Both the position numbers and the translations under genes were made by a program. This document shows positions 32,088 to 41,069 of a stretch of DNA of 64,000 bases, piece after piece. The number at the start of each line of letters is the position of its first letter. Within the stretch, counting starts at the first letter, position 1. The notes beneath the pieces were generated by a model that did not search any database, was not told the origin of the DNA, and worked only from the letters and a program-made list of their open reading frames with translations. Source of the DNA: Cherax quadricarinatus (Eukaryota > Arthropoda > Malacostraca > Decapoda > Parastacidae); assembly GCF_038502225.1 (NCBI RefSeq), contig NC_091369.1:12378502-12442501 (forward strand), read 5' to 3'.

Positions 32088-32455
32088 TATGCACAGTAAA
32101 CTAGCCAGTGCCGTCCACAGGATGGATTTGGGATGCACAGTAAACTAGCCAGTGCCGTCCACAGGATGGATATGGGATGCACAGTAAACTAGCCAGTGCC
32201 GTCCACAGGATGGATATGGGATGCACAGTAAACTAGCCAGTGCAGTCCACAGGATGGATATGGGATGCACAGTAAACTAGCCAGTGCCGTCCACAGGATG
32301 GATATGGGATGCACAGTAAACTAGCCAGTGCCGTCCACAGGATGGATATGGGATGCACAGTAAACTAGCCAGTGCCGTCCACAGGATGGATATGGGATGC
32401 ACAATAAACTAGCCAGTGCCGTCCACAGGATGGATTTGGGATGCACAATAAACTA
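32088..32455. repeat. Minisatellite, 44-bp unit grown from a LINE 3' UTR
   Basis: Eight copies with GCACAGTAAACTAGCCAGTG and CGTCCACAGGATGGATATGG. It begins where the LINE 3' UTR (GGGGCCTAGTTATTAGG) reaches its end. A single unit with the same phrases occurs in the 3' UTR copies at 45860-45895 and 52775-52800. The array is therefore an expansion of the LINE end. Confidence 0.9.
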
Positions 32456-32469
32456 GCTGCATTAACATG

Positions 32470-32565
32470 AATAAAAAAAATATATCTTTAAACGTATAAG
32501 AGAAAATTTTAAAAAGGACTTAATTTTAATTGAGTTCTAGCTAATTGACCAGTTTTACCTATTCT
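32470..32565 (+). mobile_element. Fragment of the CCGAATAGGTAAAAC MITE
   Basis: AAACGTATAAGAGAAAATTT and GCTAATTGACCAGTTTTACC are the inverted version of 3820-3895 in the MITE at 3807. One end only. Confidence 0.8.
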
Positions 32566-32839
32566 CTCTCCCTCATTCTTTGGAAGGGTATTCTGGGTAA
32601 GCGGTGACCAGGCAGTAATCACCCTGACTACCCACCCCTCGGTATAATAAACACGTTTTGATGGTTGTCAGCTGTCGTGATAACAGCTCTTAATGACCCT
32701 CGTGAGCCTAGGTGCTGACCCCAGGTCAGGTCAGGGGCTTTGCCTGTAAATAGCCACACTAGCGCAGCCCCCACCCCACTAGTCACACAGAGGAGTGGAG
32801 CTCCCTTCACTTTGCCCAACTTGGTCCAACTTGGACGTT

Positions 32840-33400
32840 TTCGTTCAAGTTATGCCAAAAAGTCGTCAAAAGTTTCAGTCTCCTGCCTGCAACTTATATG
32901 TGTAGAGTTTTCCAGTGCGGCAACCTCTGACTTATCTCTGTTTGCTATTTGCATTCTATTGGTTAGAATGTTAAAAATCCATCTGCCCATTTTTCCAGTT
33001 ATTCCTTTGGCGCGCATTTTATGCGCTATTACACTATGATCACACTTGTCGAAGGTTTTTTGCACAGTCTGTGTGTACTGCATCTGCACTATGTTTGTCC
33101 TCCGGTGCATCCAAGACCACGTTGTAATGGTTCAGTAGTTGTGAGAGGCCGGAGAGACCTGCTCTAAACCTTTGCTGCCCTGGCATCTGCTATTGTTGGG
33201 AATCCAAGTGGTTGGCGATCATCCTGGAGTATACCTGGAGGTTGTTCTGGGGGTCAACGCTCCCGAGGCCCGGTCCTTGACTAGACTCCTTGCTTCTTAG
33301 AACCCTTTCGAAGATATTTATAATGTGAGACGATACTGCTGTCATTCTGTATGATGCACGGCTCTTGAAACTTGTTCCATTATTTCTCATCGTTTTCCAT
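32840..33400 (-). pseudogene. CR1/Jockey-like RT fragment with nested LINE 3' end, minus strand
   Basis: The minus-strand frame at 33300-33400 reads SHIINIFERVLRSK. After an interruption of about 65 bp it goes on with MIANHLDSQQ. From 33110 to 32850 it gives FDKCDHSVIAHKMRAKGITG then KMGRWIFNILTNRMQ. The order and sequence match SHIIKIFERVLRSRTANHLD and FDKCDHDVIAHKIRAKGITG in the copy at 39368-40798. The copy is frameshifted and stops before the FADD catalytic motif. Confidence 0.8.
33222..33290 (-). mobile_element. Severely truncated LINE 3' end nested in an older LINE copy
   Basis: On the minus strand, GGACCGGGCCTCGGGAGCGT and ACCTCCAGGTATACTCCAGG are the 3' end of the same LINE family. 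It splits the RT frame between FERVLRSK and MIANHLDS. AGGA occurs at both edges and may be a very short target duplication. Confidence 0.75.
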
Positions 33401-33800
33401 ATTTCAGCCCCCACCCCACCCCACCCCTACAACTATCACTCCCACATCCATAACCCGTCAACCAACATGCCACTACTACTACTACCAACACCAGTACAAC
33501 CAACGTCACCACCACCACCCCAACTCCTCTACACTACTATCCGCCTTACTCTATCATCTCCCTCACTACAGCTACCACCCACCACAGCTAGCATCAACAC
33601 CAACCATACCTAGCATCACCATACACCACAACTACCATCATCACTCACCACAACCACCACAACCACCACAACTAGCATCATCACTCACCACAACCACCAC
33701 AACTAGCATCATCACTCACCACAACCACCACAACTAGCATCATCACTCACCACAACCACAACTAGCATCATCACTCACCGCAACTAACATCACCACCCAC
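33400..33800. repeat. ACC/CAC-rich sequence with 30-bp repeats
   Basis: A C/A-rich tract. From 33640 there are five or six copies of an approximately 30-bp unit with AACTAGCATCATCACTCACC. Open frames are low-complexity artefacts. DNA from 33800 to 34318 is unique, with only GTAACAGCCTGGTTGA (33953-33968) hinting at a LINE fragment. Confidence 0.8.
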
Positions 33801-34316
33801 CACAACCTATCCGCATTTGGTTTCGTTCACATTATCGTGCTACCAACGTCGCTTTCTCAACGTTTTCCGTAAACTTTTAAATAGTGATTTCTTTAAACTG
33901 GGTTAGATTATATCTATTTATAGCTATAAAATTTCCATTTAACCACAACAGCAGTAACAGCCTGGTTGAATAATCAGTAAAAGAGCTAGATGTGACGGTA
34001 GCAAAACTTTCGATGCCTGCCGGAGGCATATCACAGACCGTAACAAGTCTGGCAACGCGGTATCTGAACAGAATTGGAGAGCATTCAAATTTGCACGACT
34101 ATTACTTATGATGCAAGAAAAGGGTTACCCACTCACACCCCTTCAACACCCTCTTCCCCTTACTGTCATCACTGGAGACGACAGGATCTCACCCTTGTCG
34201 CCTCTCCTTTTCCCCCCGCTGGGCCTGTTTCCGGTGCGTAGTGATTAAAACGTTACTCGGGTACCCACGTTCCATACCCAGCACAGGAGATGAATTGAGC
34301 TTAGGGATTAAAACAT

Positions 34317-34318
<2 letters not shown>

Positions 34319-34375
<57 letters not shown>
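34319..34375. repeat. (TA)n microsatellite
   Basis: About 28 TA units. Confidence 0.97.
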
Positions 34376-34380
<5 letters not shown>

Positions 34381-34399
34381 ACAATTGTGTGGGCGGGTG

Positions 34400-34460
34400 T
34401 GAACTGGACTTGCCTAGCATGGGCCAGTAGGCCTGCTGCAGTGCTCATTTTTCTTACGTT
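34400..34460 (-). repeat. Dispersed repeat, CTGCAGCAGGCCTACTGGCCC type
   Basis: On the minus strand this reads ACTGCAGCAGGCCTACTGGC followed by CCATGCTAGGCAAGTCC. Further copies are on the plus strand at 36915-36975 and 41290-41400. It is a common decapod interspersed repeat whose class I cannot tell. Confidence 0.65.
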
Positions 34461-34463
34461 CAT

Positions 34464-34500
34464 GTGTGTGTGTGTGTGTGTGTAAGAAAGAGAGAGAGAG
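34464..34500. repeat. (GT)n(GA)n microsatellite
   Basis: GT tract followed by GA. It is spuriously joined in frame to the LINE ORF that follows. Confidence 0.9.
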
Positions 34501-34544
34501 GGGGAGGGGAATTCTCTAGATTTTCCCCTCGTTTTCAGAATACT

Positions 34545-35412
34545 GCCAAATGTGTTAAATATTTTGATCAATTACTCAGATATGGTAAACATGAGGAAAT
34601 TAAATCTTCATCAGAGTACAAAACAAATTCTGGCCACAAAATAGAGCGAAACACCAACGTCAAAGACCTGGGAGTGATCATGTCGGAGGATCTCACCTTC
34701 AAGGACCATAACATTGTATCAATCGCATCTGCTAGAAAAATGACAGGATGGATAATGAGAACCTTCAAAACTAGGGAGGGCAAGCCCATGATGACACTCT
34801 TTAGGTCACTTGTTCTATCTAGGCTGGAGTATTGCTGCACACTAACAGCACCTTTCAAGGCAGGTGAAATTGCCGACCTAGAAAATGTACAGAGAACTTT
34901 CACGGCGCGCATAACGGAGATAAAACACCTCAATTACTGGGAGCGCTTGAGGTTCCTAAACCTGTATTCCCTGGAACGCAGGAGGGAGAGATACATGATT
35001 ATATACACCTGGAAAATCCTAGAGGGACTAGTACCGAACTTGCACACGAAAATCACTCACTACGAAAGCAAAAGACTTGGCAGACGATGCACCATACCCC
35101 CAATGAAAAGCAGGGGTGTCACTAGCACGTTAAGAGACCATACAATAAGTGTCAGAGGCCCGAGACTGTTCAACTGCCTCCCAGTACACATAAGGGGGAT
35201 TACCAACAGACCCCTGGCAGTCTTCAAGCTGGCACTGGACAAGCACCTAAAGTCAGTTCCTGATCAGCCGGGCTGTGGCTCGTACGTTGGTTTGCGTGCA
35301 GCCAGCAGCAACAGCCTGGTTGATCAGGCTCTGATTCACCAGGAGGCCTGGTCACAGACCGGGCCGCGGGGGCGTTGACCCCCGGAACTCTCTCCAGGTA
35401 AACTCCAGGTAG
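34545..35412 (+). mobile_element. CR1/Jockey-like LINE, 5'-truncated, C-terminal half intact
   Basis: The open frame to 35378 encodes about 265 homologous residues, from DQLLRYGKHEEIKSSSEYKT to the end. They cover the post-catalytic RT part (GVIMSEDLTFKDHN, LVLSRLEYCCTLTAPFKAGE, YSLERRRERYMIIYTWKILE) and the tail VPDQPGCGSYVGL. It is collinear with 39980-40753, and over this stretch the frame is uninterrupted, so the insertion is young. The reverse transcriptase catalytic motifs are absent because of 5' truncation. The first 36 residues of the open frame come from the GT/GA microsatellite and unique DNA and are spurious. The 3' end has CGTTGACCCCCGGAACTCTC and a CTCCAGGTA-repeat tail. The clade is inferred from protein motifs and the short-repeat 3' end. 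Confidence 0.85.
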
Positions 35413-35867
35413 TTCATATATTTTGTCGCGTATACCCACTTCTCTTTTCATTTGCGTGAAGACAAGCTCTTTTATGCACAAAAAGACAAAGCTAGAGTAA
35501 AACAATGAACCAGCTTATTCACTCTGTTTATACGAAACAATAATCATCGCACATCTGGCTGCTACATATAAACACGCTCCACCGCCGCCATCTTGGAATG
35601 CCTCAACAGCGCTGCCAGACTACACGCGCAATAACCTACCCTCATTTCCCGCATGGGTCGTCATTCACTGCCCGTTTTCCTGGTGTCATTACTCACTCCT
35701 CGTGTCCTCTTTCGCCTGGTGGTAATGAAACTATCAAGGGAAGGGAATGAGACTGTCAACTTGGTGTGACAAACCGTTGCTGCATGTACTTAGTTGTGTT
35801 GAAAAGTCTTGCCTTCTGTCCACGAGTTTCCACTTCTTTGTGTGTATGTATGTGCATATGTACTTAC
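35413..35867. other. Unique DNA, no gene seen
   Basis: Nothing recognisable between the LINE 3' tail and the next LINE 3' end. Confidence 0.5.
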
Positions 35868-36200
35868 CTATATGTACTCTCCTGTATGTGGTTGCAAGGG
35901 TCGAGTCTCAGCTTCTGGCTTTGCTGGTAGCTTGGTTCATTGTCTCTTGGCTTTGAGAGTTTCACTGTACCCTTTCTTAAAGCTGTGTATGGATCCTGCC
36001 TCTACCACTCCACTGTCCAGACTGTTCGACTTCCTGACCACACTAGCACTGAAGAAATACTTCTTAGTATTCCTGTGATTCATCTGTGTTTTCAACTTCC
36101 AGCTATGCTCTCGTGTACCTGTTTCCCGCCTCTCGAACAATCTCTTCCACTCTACCCTACCAGTTCCTCTCAATATTTTATACGTTATCATATCGCTCGT
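35868..36200 (-). pseudogene. LINE RT C-terminus (VVEAGSIHSFKK family), minus strand
   Basis: The minus-strand frame reads ITYKILRGTGRVEWKRLFER, then HSWKLKTQMNHRNTKKYFFS, then NSLDSGVVEAGSIHSFKKGY. I know this as the C-terminus of a very common decapod LINE. The 3' end on the plus strand is ATGTACTCTCCTGTATGTGG. Part of the frame is intact; all upstream RT is missing. Sequence from 36201 to 36640 shows no feature. Confidence 0.75.
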
Positions 36201-36728
36201 GCCTCATGCTTTTATTTGAAGGAAAGGAGAGAGAAAAGAGTAGGGATAAGGAGAAGGAATAATTAAAACAATGCAGAGAAAGCAGATTGTAAAGGAGGTA
36301 CGAAACTCACATGGAACATTGACGTCAGGATGATGCATGACTCCAACAAGAAAAAGAATAGAAAAAAAAGCAAAAGGGAGGAAGGAGCAAGAGAAGAATG
36401 GTAAGACAGAGAAGATTGACTTAATACATTAAGGAAGAACCGAGGTCAAATAACTTCATGTTTCTGACGCTTCAGACGTCATGACATAAACAAAATGATA
36501 AACGTTGATTAAAGTGAGAATCACATTACAAATTATCCTAGTTTATCAACACTTAAGAAATAACCATACACATCCTCACGTGTATAAAAAAAATTGTCTC
36601 TAAATGTATATTAACATGTCTGGAGATACATATACATGCTTGGCAGTGTTAGCTTGTGGAAATAAATAGTATCAAATACCGACACAGTGGAAATATAAAC
36701 ACATATGCAGTATAATGTGATCCTTTAT

Positions 36729-36767
36729 TGACAACGTTTCACCCACACAGTGGGCTTTTTCAAGTCA
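36729..36767 (-). ncRNA. Hammerhead-like motif, U3/A8 variant
   Basis: Minus-strand order: stem I UGAC, core UUGAAAA, one unpaired A, stem II GCCCAC with loop UGU and GUGGGU, GAA, self-complementary ACGU, U, and stem I GUCA. Stem I has 4 pairs and stem II 6 pairs (one G-U). U3 and A8 replace C3 and G8. Confidence 0.5.
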
Positions 36768-36783
36768 CACACAGATCTGTGTG

Positions 36784-36822
36784 TGACTTCAAAAAGCCCA
36801 CTGTGTGGGTGAAACGTTGTCA
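36784..36822 (+). ncRNA. Hammerhead-like motif, mutated second arm
   Basis: The inverted copy of 36729-36767. It reads UUCAAAA, so the normally invariant G5 is now C. Probably inactive. Confidence 0.4.
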
Positions 36823-36904
36823 ATAAAGGATCACATTATACTGCATATGTGTTTATATTTCCAGTGTTAGCTTGTCATTGTAAGACCTGATCGAGTCACA
36901 GTTG

Positions 36905-36985
36905 GTAGTCTTCATAAGTACATAAGAATGGAGGAACACTGCAGCAGGCCTACTGGCCCAAACTTGGTAGGTTTTTCTCTAAACC
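36905..36985 (+). repeat. Dispersed repeat, CTGCAGCAGGCCTACTGGCCC type
   Basis: GTACATAAGAATGGAGGAAC and ACTGCAGCAGGCCTACTGGC. Same family as 34400-34460 and 41290-41400. Confidence 0.65.
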
Positions 36986-37041
36986 AACCATTCCCACAGG
37001 TTGATAAATGAGACACAAGTGCAACAGTTAGGTATCTTTAT

Positions 37042-37082
37042 CCCGAAACGTTTCGTCTACACAGTAGGCTTCTTCAGTCGAG
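37042..37082 (-). ncRNA. Hammerhead-like motif
   Basis: Minus-strand order: stem I CUCGA, core CUGAAGA, one unpaired A, stem II GCCUAC with loop UGU and GUAGAC, GAA, ACGU, U, and stem I UCGGG. Stem I has 5 pairs including one G-U. Stem II has one mismatch. All invariant core bases (C3, G5, A6, G8, A9, G12, A13, A14) are present. Confidence 0.55.
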
Positions 37083-37229
37083 TACAGAAGAGTCAACACA
37101 TTGTTCCAGACAATGGAGCAAAACTCTTCCCCAAGCTGAGGGACTGACCACCTCAAAACTACGTCTTCACGGGTGATGAACTGATTACATCGTCTTCACA
37201 TATCTACTGCTTCTACTAACTCTTCTGTA

Positions 37230-37269
37230 CTCGACTGAAGAAACTTACTGTGTAGCCGAAAAGTTTCGG
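37230..37269 (+). ncRNA. Hammerhead-like motif, degenerate second arm
   Basis: CUGAAGA and stem I CUCGA with UCGG are kept, but stem II (ACUUAC/GUAGCC) no longer pairs at its base, and the segment after GAA reads AAGUU. Probably inactive. Confidence 0.4.
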
Positions 37270-37599
37270 AATAAAGATACCTAACTGTTGCACTTGTATC
37301 TTTTCATGTCTTTGCAAACAGTACATTGAGATTTTGGATTTACAATAGTGAGTTGCAATACAAAGAGAGCCTCTATTATGCCTAGACATTATGGGCCAAC
37401 TTAACATTATTGACTTACAGACCTGTTGCCTATGTATCTTACCTACCAACCTGTCGGTATTGTATACCATTTGATGTTCAGCCTTCCTAGTAACTTGCTT
37501 TGCGTAATAAGGCAAATAGATTATTGAGATTTGTATCAAGAAGTGTAAGCAACAGAAGTCCAGAGGTTATATTGCAGCTTTATACATGAAGATTGAGAC

Positions 37600-37740
37600 A
37601 CTTATGCAACATATGGGAATCTTTATTCAGGAAACGTTTCGCCACACAGTGGCTTCATCAGTCCAATACAAAGTAGAAAGGCGTAAGGAGAGGAGGAGTT
37701 TGAGGTAATCAGTCCCTCAGCCTGGAGTCGATGTGTTCAG
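37600..37740 (-). mobile_element. Family 1a ribozyme element, interrupted by a relative
   Basis: CACTTATGCAACATATGGGA and CTTTATTCAGGAAACGTTTC start one arm. GGTAATCAGTCCCTCAGCCT follows. It breaks off at TTCATTAATCTTGT (37741), and the continuation resumes at 38051 after the inserted element, as AGAAGATACTGGAGTG. Only one arm is visible. Confidence 0.65.
37630..37664 (-). ncRNA. Hammerhead-like motif with canonical core
   Basis: Minus-strand order: stem I GGA, core CUGAUGA, one unpaired A, stem II GCCAC with loop UGU and GUGGC, GAA, ACGU, U, and stem I UCC. Stem II pairs perfectly over 5 bp. Stem I GGA/UCC covaries with CGA/UCG at 37042-37082 and GAC/GUC at 37930-37968. Confidence 0.6.
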
Positions 37741-37766
37741 TTCATTAATCTTGTGTGATCCTTTAT

Positions 37767-37805
37767 TGACAACGTTTCGCCCACACAGTGGGCTTTTTCA
37801 AGCCA
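37767..37805 (-). ncRNA. Hammerhead-like motif, U3/A8 variant
   Basis: Stem I UGGC with GUCA (one G-U), core UUGAAAA, one unpaired A, stem II GCCCAC/GUGGGC with loop UGU, GAA, ACGU, U. Stem II has 6 perfect pairs. Confidence 0.5.
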
Positions 37806-37929
37806 CAAACAGATCTACCTGGGGTGGAAGGTACGTGAGTATTTATAGTCAGGTTCAGAATGCTGAGGTCAACATTCTGAACCTGACTATAAATACTTAC
37901 GTACCTTCCACCCCAGGTAGATCTGTTTG

Positions 37930-37968
37930 TGACTTGAAAAAGCCCACTGTGTGGGCGAAACGTTGTCA
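37930..37968 (+). ncRNA. Hammerhead-like motif, U3/A8 variant, plus strand
   Basis: The plus-strand arm of the same element. Stem I UGAC/GUCA (4 perfect pairs), core UUGAAAA, one unpaired A, stem II GCCCAC/GUGGGC (6 pairs), GAA, ACGU, U. Both arms of this element keep the fold, so transcripts of either strand would carry one motif. Confidence 0.5.
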
Positions 37969-38114
37969 ATAAAGGATCACATTAAACTGCATATGTGTTT
38001 ATGTTTCCATTGTGTCGGTATTTTATACCATTTATTTTCATCAATCTTGTAGAAGATACTGGAGTGTCTTACACAGAATATAACATTCCAGCAGGTTCTG
38101 GAGTTTTCTAACAC

Positions 38115-38225
38115 ACTTTTTCCTCTGACTGCGACCCACAACAGTCGGCCAATGCACAGGTACCTATTTTTACTACTAGGTGGGCAAGGGTAGCAGGGGT
38201 GTAAGGTAACTTACACATATGTTTC
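38115..38225 (-). mobile_element. SINE body fragment, decayed
   Basis: CTGCGACCCACAACAGTCGG and CACAGGTACCTATTTTTACT match the body of the SINE at 16685-16990 in the same orientation. The tRNA-like head is not recognisable. Confidence 0.65.
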
Positions 38226-38735
<510 letters not shown>

Positions 38736-38849
38736 CTGACGGGCATGAGCCACAAGAACGCTTAAAGATTTTTGAAGTTATGCGCATGATCAATGACGGT
38801 AACATCAGTTGTCTTTGTTATCCTACGTGAACTAGCTGAAATAATTACT

Positions 38850-39003
38850 AGTGGTAACCTCCTCTGTTGGACAACAGGTTATCTCTCAAATAAAGTAACC
38901 TCAGTTCTCTGTCAAGGCTTCAGAAGCGAGATTAAATAAATTTTCCTAGGTACACCGCAAGGAAAAGTTCTCAGTCCTTTGCTATTTAATGTCTTAATTA
39001 ATG
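38850..39003 (+). pseudogene. LINE RT fragment around the PQG motif
   Basis: A single frame reads LLCWTTGYLSNKVTSVLCQG, then FRSEIK, a stop, and IFLGTPQGKVLSPLLFNVLI. This contains the (G)TPQGxVLSPxLFNVLI block (RT motif B region). It is a short decayed fragment of a different LINE clade from the neighbour at 39368. The DNA between them (39004-39367) holds nothing recognisable. Confidence 0.65.
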
Positions 39004-39367
39004 CCTCCACCAGGGCCACGGTTCGAGGATATTGAGAACTGAGAGAGCGGACTGGGCGAGGCTGTTTGAGAGGCGGGTCTCAGGTACACAGGGGCCTCCC
39101 GTCCATCATGTTTACTCATTTACAGTCGTTTATTACGAGTTAAACTGGGTTCATATAGCTGTACAACATCATATAAGAAAATAAGTACTATTCCTAACGA
39201 GGTTCAAGTAATCTGTCATCCATTAGGTCTCATCTTCACCTAAGACTAAGATAGTTACAGGCAAACAAGCTCATGCTTTCACCCTGTTTCCAAGGTGAAA
39301 ACATCAGCTACGTTCAGTATTACAGGTACCTTGATGCAGACGTACCTTTCAATAAATCTATCATACC

Positions 39368-40798
39368 ACAATAGCTCTGACGTCCCACATCATAAAAATC
39401 TTTGAAAGAGTGCTAAGAAGCAGGACTGCAAATCACCTGGATTCCCAAAATCTGCACAATCCAGGGCAACATGGGTTCAGGGCAGGTGGCTCCTGCCTCT
39501 CACAACTACTGGATCACTATGATATGGCCTTGGATGGACTGGAAGAAAATCAGAATGCAGATGTAATATACACAGACTTTGCAAAAGCATTTGACAAATG
39601 CGATCATGACGTAATAGCCCATAAAATACGTGCTAAAGGAATAACTGGGAAAGTGGGGAGATGGATCTTCAACTTCCTAACAAATCGAACACAAAGCGTA
39701 GTGGTCAACAGAGTTAAATCGGAGGCTGCCATAGTGAAGAGCTCAATTCCACAAGGCACAGTACTCGCCCCCATCTTATTCCTCATCCTCATATCAGACA
39801 TAGACAGAGATATACATCACAGCATCGTATCATCCTTTGCGGACGATACTAGGATCTGCATGAGGCTGTCATCTGCTGAGAACGCGGTTAACCTCCAAGA
39901 AGATATAAACAAAGTTTTCCAGTGGGCAACGGTAAACAATATGATGTTCAATGAGGACAAATTCCAACTACTCCGTTATGGAAAACTGGAGGAGATAATA
40001 ACTAGAACAGAGTATACTACAAACTCTGGCCATACAATAGAGTGGGAAAATAATGTAAGGGACCTGGGAGTAGTAATGTCTGAGGATCTCACTTTTAAGG
40101 ATCACAACAGTGCCACGATCGCAAGTGCAAAGAAAATGATAGGATGGATAATGAGAACGTTCAAAACGAGAGATGCCAAGCCAATGATGATCCTTTTCAA
40201 ATCACTTGTTCTCTCTAGGCTGGAATACTGCTGTACATTAACATCTCCGTTCAAAGCAGGTGAAATTGCAGTTCTAGAGAGTGTTCAGAGATCCTTTACT
40301 GCACGTATAAGTTCTGTCAAGCACCTTAACTACTGGGAACGCTTGGAAGCACTTGACTTGTACTCGTTGGAACGCAGAAGGGAGAGATATATCATAATCT
40401 ACACTTGGAAAATCCTAGAAGGAATGGTCCCAAATCTGCACACAGAAATCACTCCCTACGAAAGTAAAAGACTGGGCAGGCGATGTAAAATGCCCCCAAT
40501 AAAAAGTAGGGGCGCCATTGGTACACTAAGGGAAAACACCATAAGTGCCCGGGGCCCAAGACTGTTCAACAGCCTCCCATCAAGCATTAGGGGAATTGCC
40601 AATAAGCCCCTGGCTGCCTTCAAGAGAGAGCTGGACAGATACCTAAAGTCAGTGCCGGATCAGCCGGGCTGTGGCTCCTACGTTGGACTGCCTGCTACCA
40701 GCAGTAACAGCCTGGTTGATCAGGCCCTGATCCACCGGGAGGCCTGGTCATGAACGCGGCCGCGGGGGCGTTGATCCCCGGAATAACCTCCAGGTAAC
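39368..40798 (+). mobile_element. CR1/Jockey-like LINE, RT open frame with catalytic motifs
   Basis: The best-preserved mobile ORF here. Coding similarity starts at 39368 (TIALTSHIIKIFERVLRSRT) and stays open to the stop at 40753. Counting from GTG at 39410, TDFAKAFDKCD (motif A) lies at about residues 55-65, SIPQGTVLAPILF (motif B) at 112-124 and SFADDTRI (catalytic FADD) at 142-149. The thumb region LVLSRLEYCCTLTSPFKAGE and tail VPDQPGCGSYVGL follow. An N-terminal endonuclease is missing because the copy is 5'-truncated inside the RT. The 3' end has CGTTGATCCCCGGAATAACC and one CTCCAGGTA unit. No stop interrupts about 450 codons, so the insertion is recent, but without its 5' end it is not autonomous. 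Enzyme: RNA-directed DNA polymerase for target-primed insertion. Confidence 0.9.
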
Positions 40799-40835
40799 TA
40801 AATAAGAAATGCAAAGATAGGTTAAATGCTTTCAG

Positions 40836-41062
40836 AGAATGTTGCTGGTTACAACACCAACTATGGTGTTAATGTTGCTGGTTACAACACCAACTATGGT
40901 GTTAATGTTGCTGGTACAACACGAACTATGGTGTTAATGTTGCTGGTTACAACACTAACTATGGTGTTAATGTTGCTGGTTACAACACTAACTATGGTGT
41001 TAATGTTGCTGGTTACAACACTAACTATGGTGTTAGTGTTGCTGCTACAACACCAACATTAA
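40836..41062. repeat. Minisatellite, 33-bp unit
   Basis: Seven copies with TTGCTGGTTACAACACYAAC and TATGGTGTTAATG. Within each unit AACACCAACTATGGTGTT forms a hairpin (AACACC...GGTGTT), so the array is a string of potential small hairpins. Confidence 0.95.
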
Positions 41063-41069
41063 CGATCTA

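Larger units (their letters stand above)
31395..32088 (+). pseudogene. LINE C-terminus (GHYxLxCP type) split by a ribozyme element
   Basis: The left part (31395-31440) matches QHYVLDCPFT, and the right part resumes at about 31890 as EYRDRQYNNL. Compare 16282-16440, where the two are continuous. The break falls inside CCACTTATTGACGAATATAG: the left side ends CCATTTACTGAG and the right side starts CTTATTAAGGAATATAG. A diverged target duplication of about 9 bp would explain this. The 3' UTR begins near 32020 with GTAGATATAAATCCAGATG. Confidence 0.65.
36644..36875. mobile_element. Palindromic ribozyme element with 14-bp target duplication
   Basis: CAGTGTTAGCTTGT at 36644-36657 and 36862-36875 is a perfect 14-bp direct repeat flanking 204 bp. 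The element starts GGAAATAAATAGTATCAAAT and then forms a near-perfect palindrome of about 85-bp arms centred at ACACAGATCTGTGTGT (36777). The end sequence GTTTATATTTCC is reached on the right without the extra single-stranded leader. One hammerhead-like motif lies in each arm. No coding sequence. Confidence 0.85.
37010..37302. mobile_element. Palindromic ribozyme element, family 1b
   Basis: Arms of about 90 bp (37010-37100 and 37211-37302) are inverted copies: AAGTGCAACAGTTAGGTATC on the left and GATACCTAACTGTTGCACTT on the right. A spacer of about 110 bp contains GATGAACTGATTACATCGTC. No clear target duplication. Each arm carries a hammerhead-like motif. Confidence 0.8.
37741..38050. mobile_element. 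Palindromic ribozyme element with 14-bp target duplication, nested
   Basis: TTCATTAATCTTGT (37741-37754) and TTCATCAATCTTGT (38037-38050) flank 282 bp, with one mismatch in 14. Arms of about 110 bp pair around AGAATGCTGAGGTCAACATTCT (37858-37879). The right side carries the leader seen on the left side of the 36644 element (TGTGTCGGTATTTTATACCA), so this copy is inverted relative to it. It sits within the element at 37600-37740. Confidence 0.85.

Noticed and set aside
34464..34545. N-terminus MCVCVCVRKRERGGG of the LINE ORF at 34464
   Set aside because: It is translated from a GT/GA microsatellite upstream of the truncated LINE. Homology starts only at about residue 33-37.
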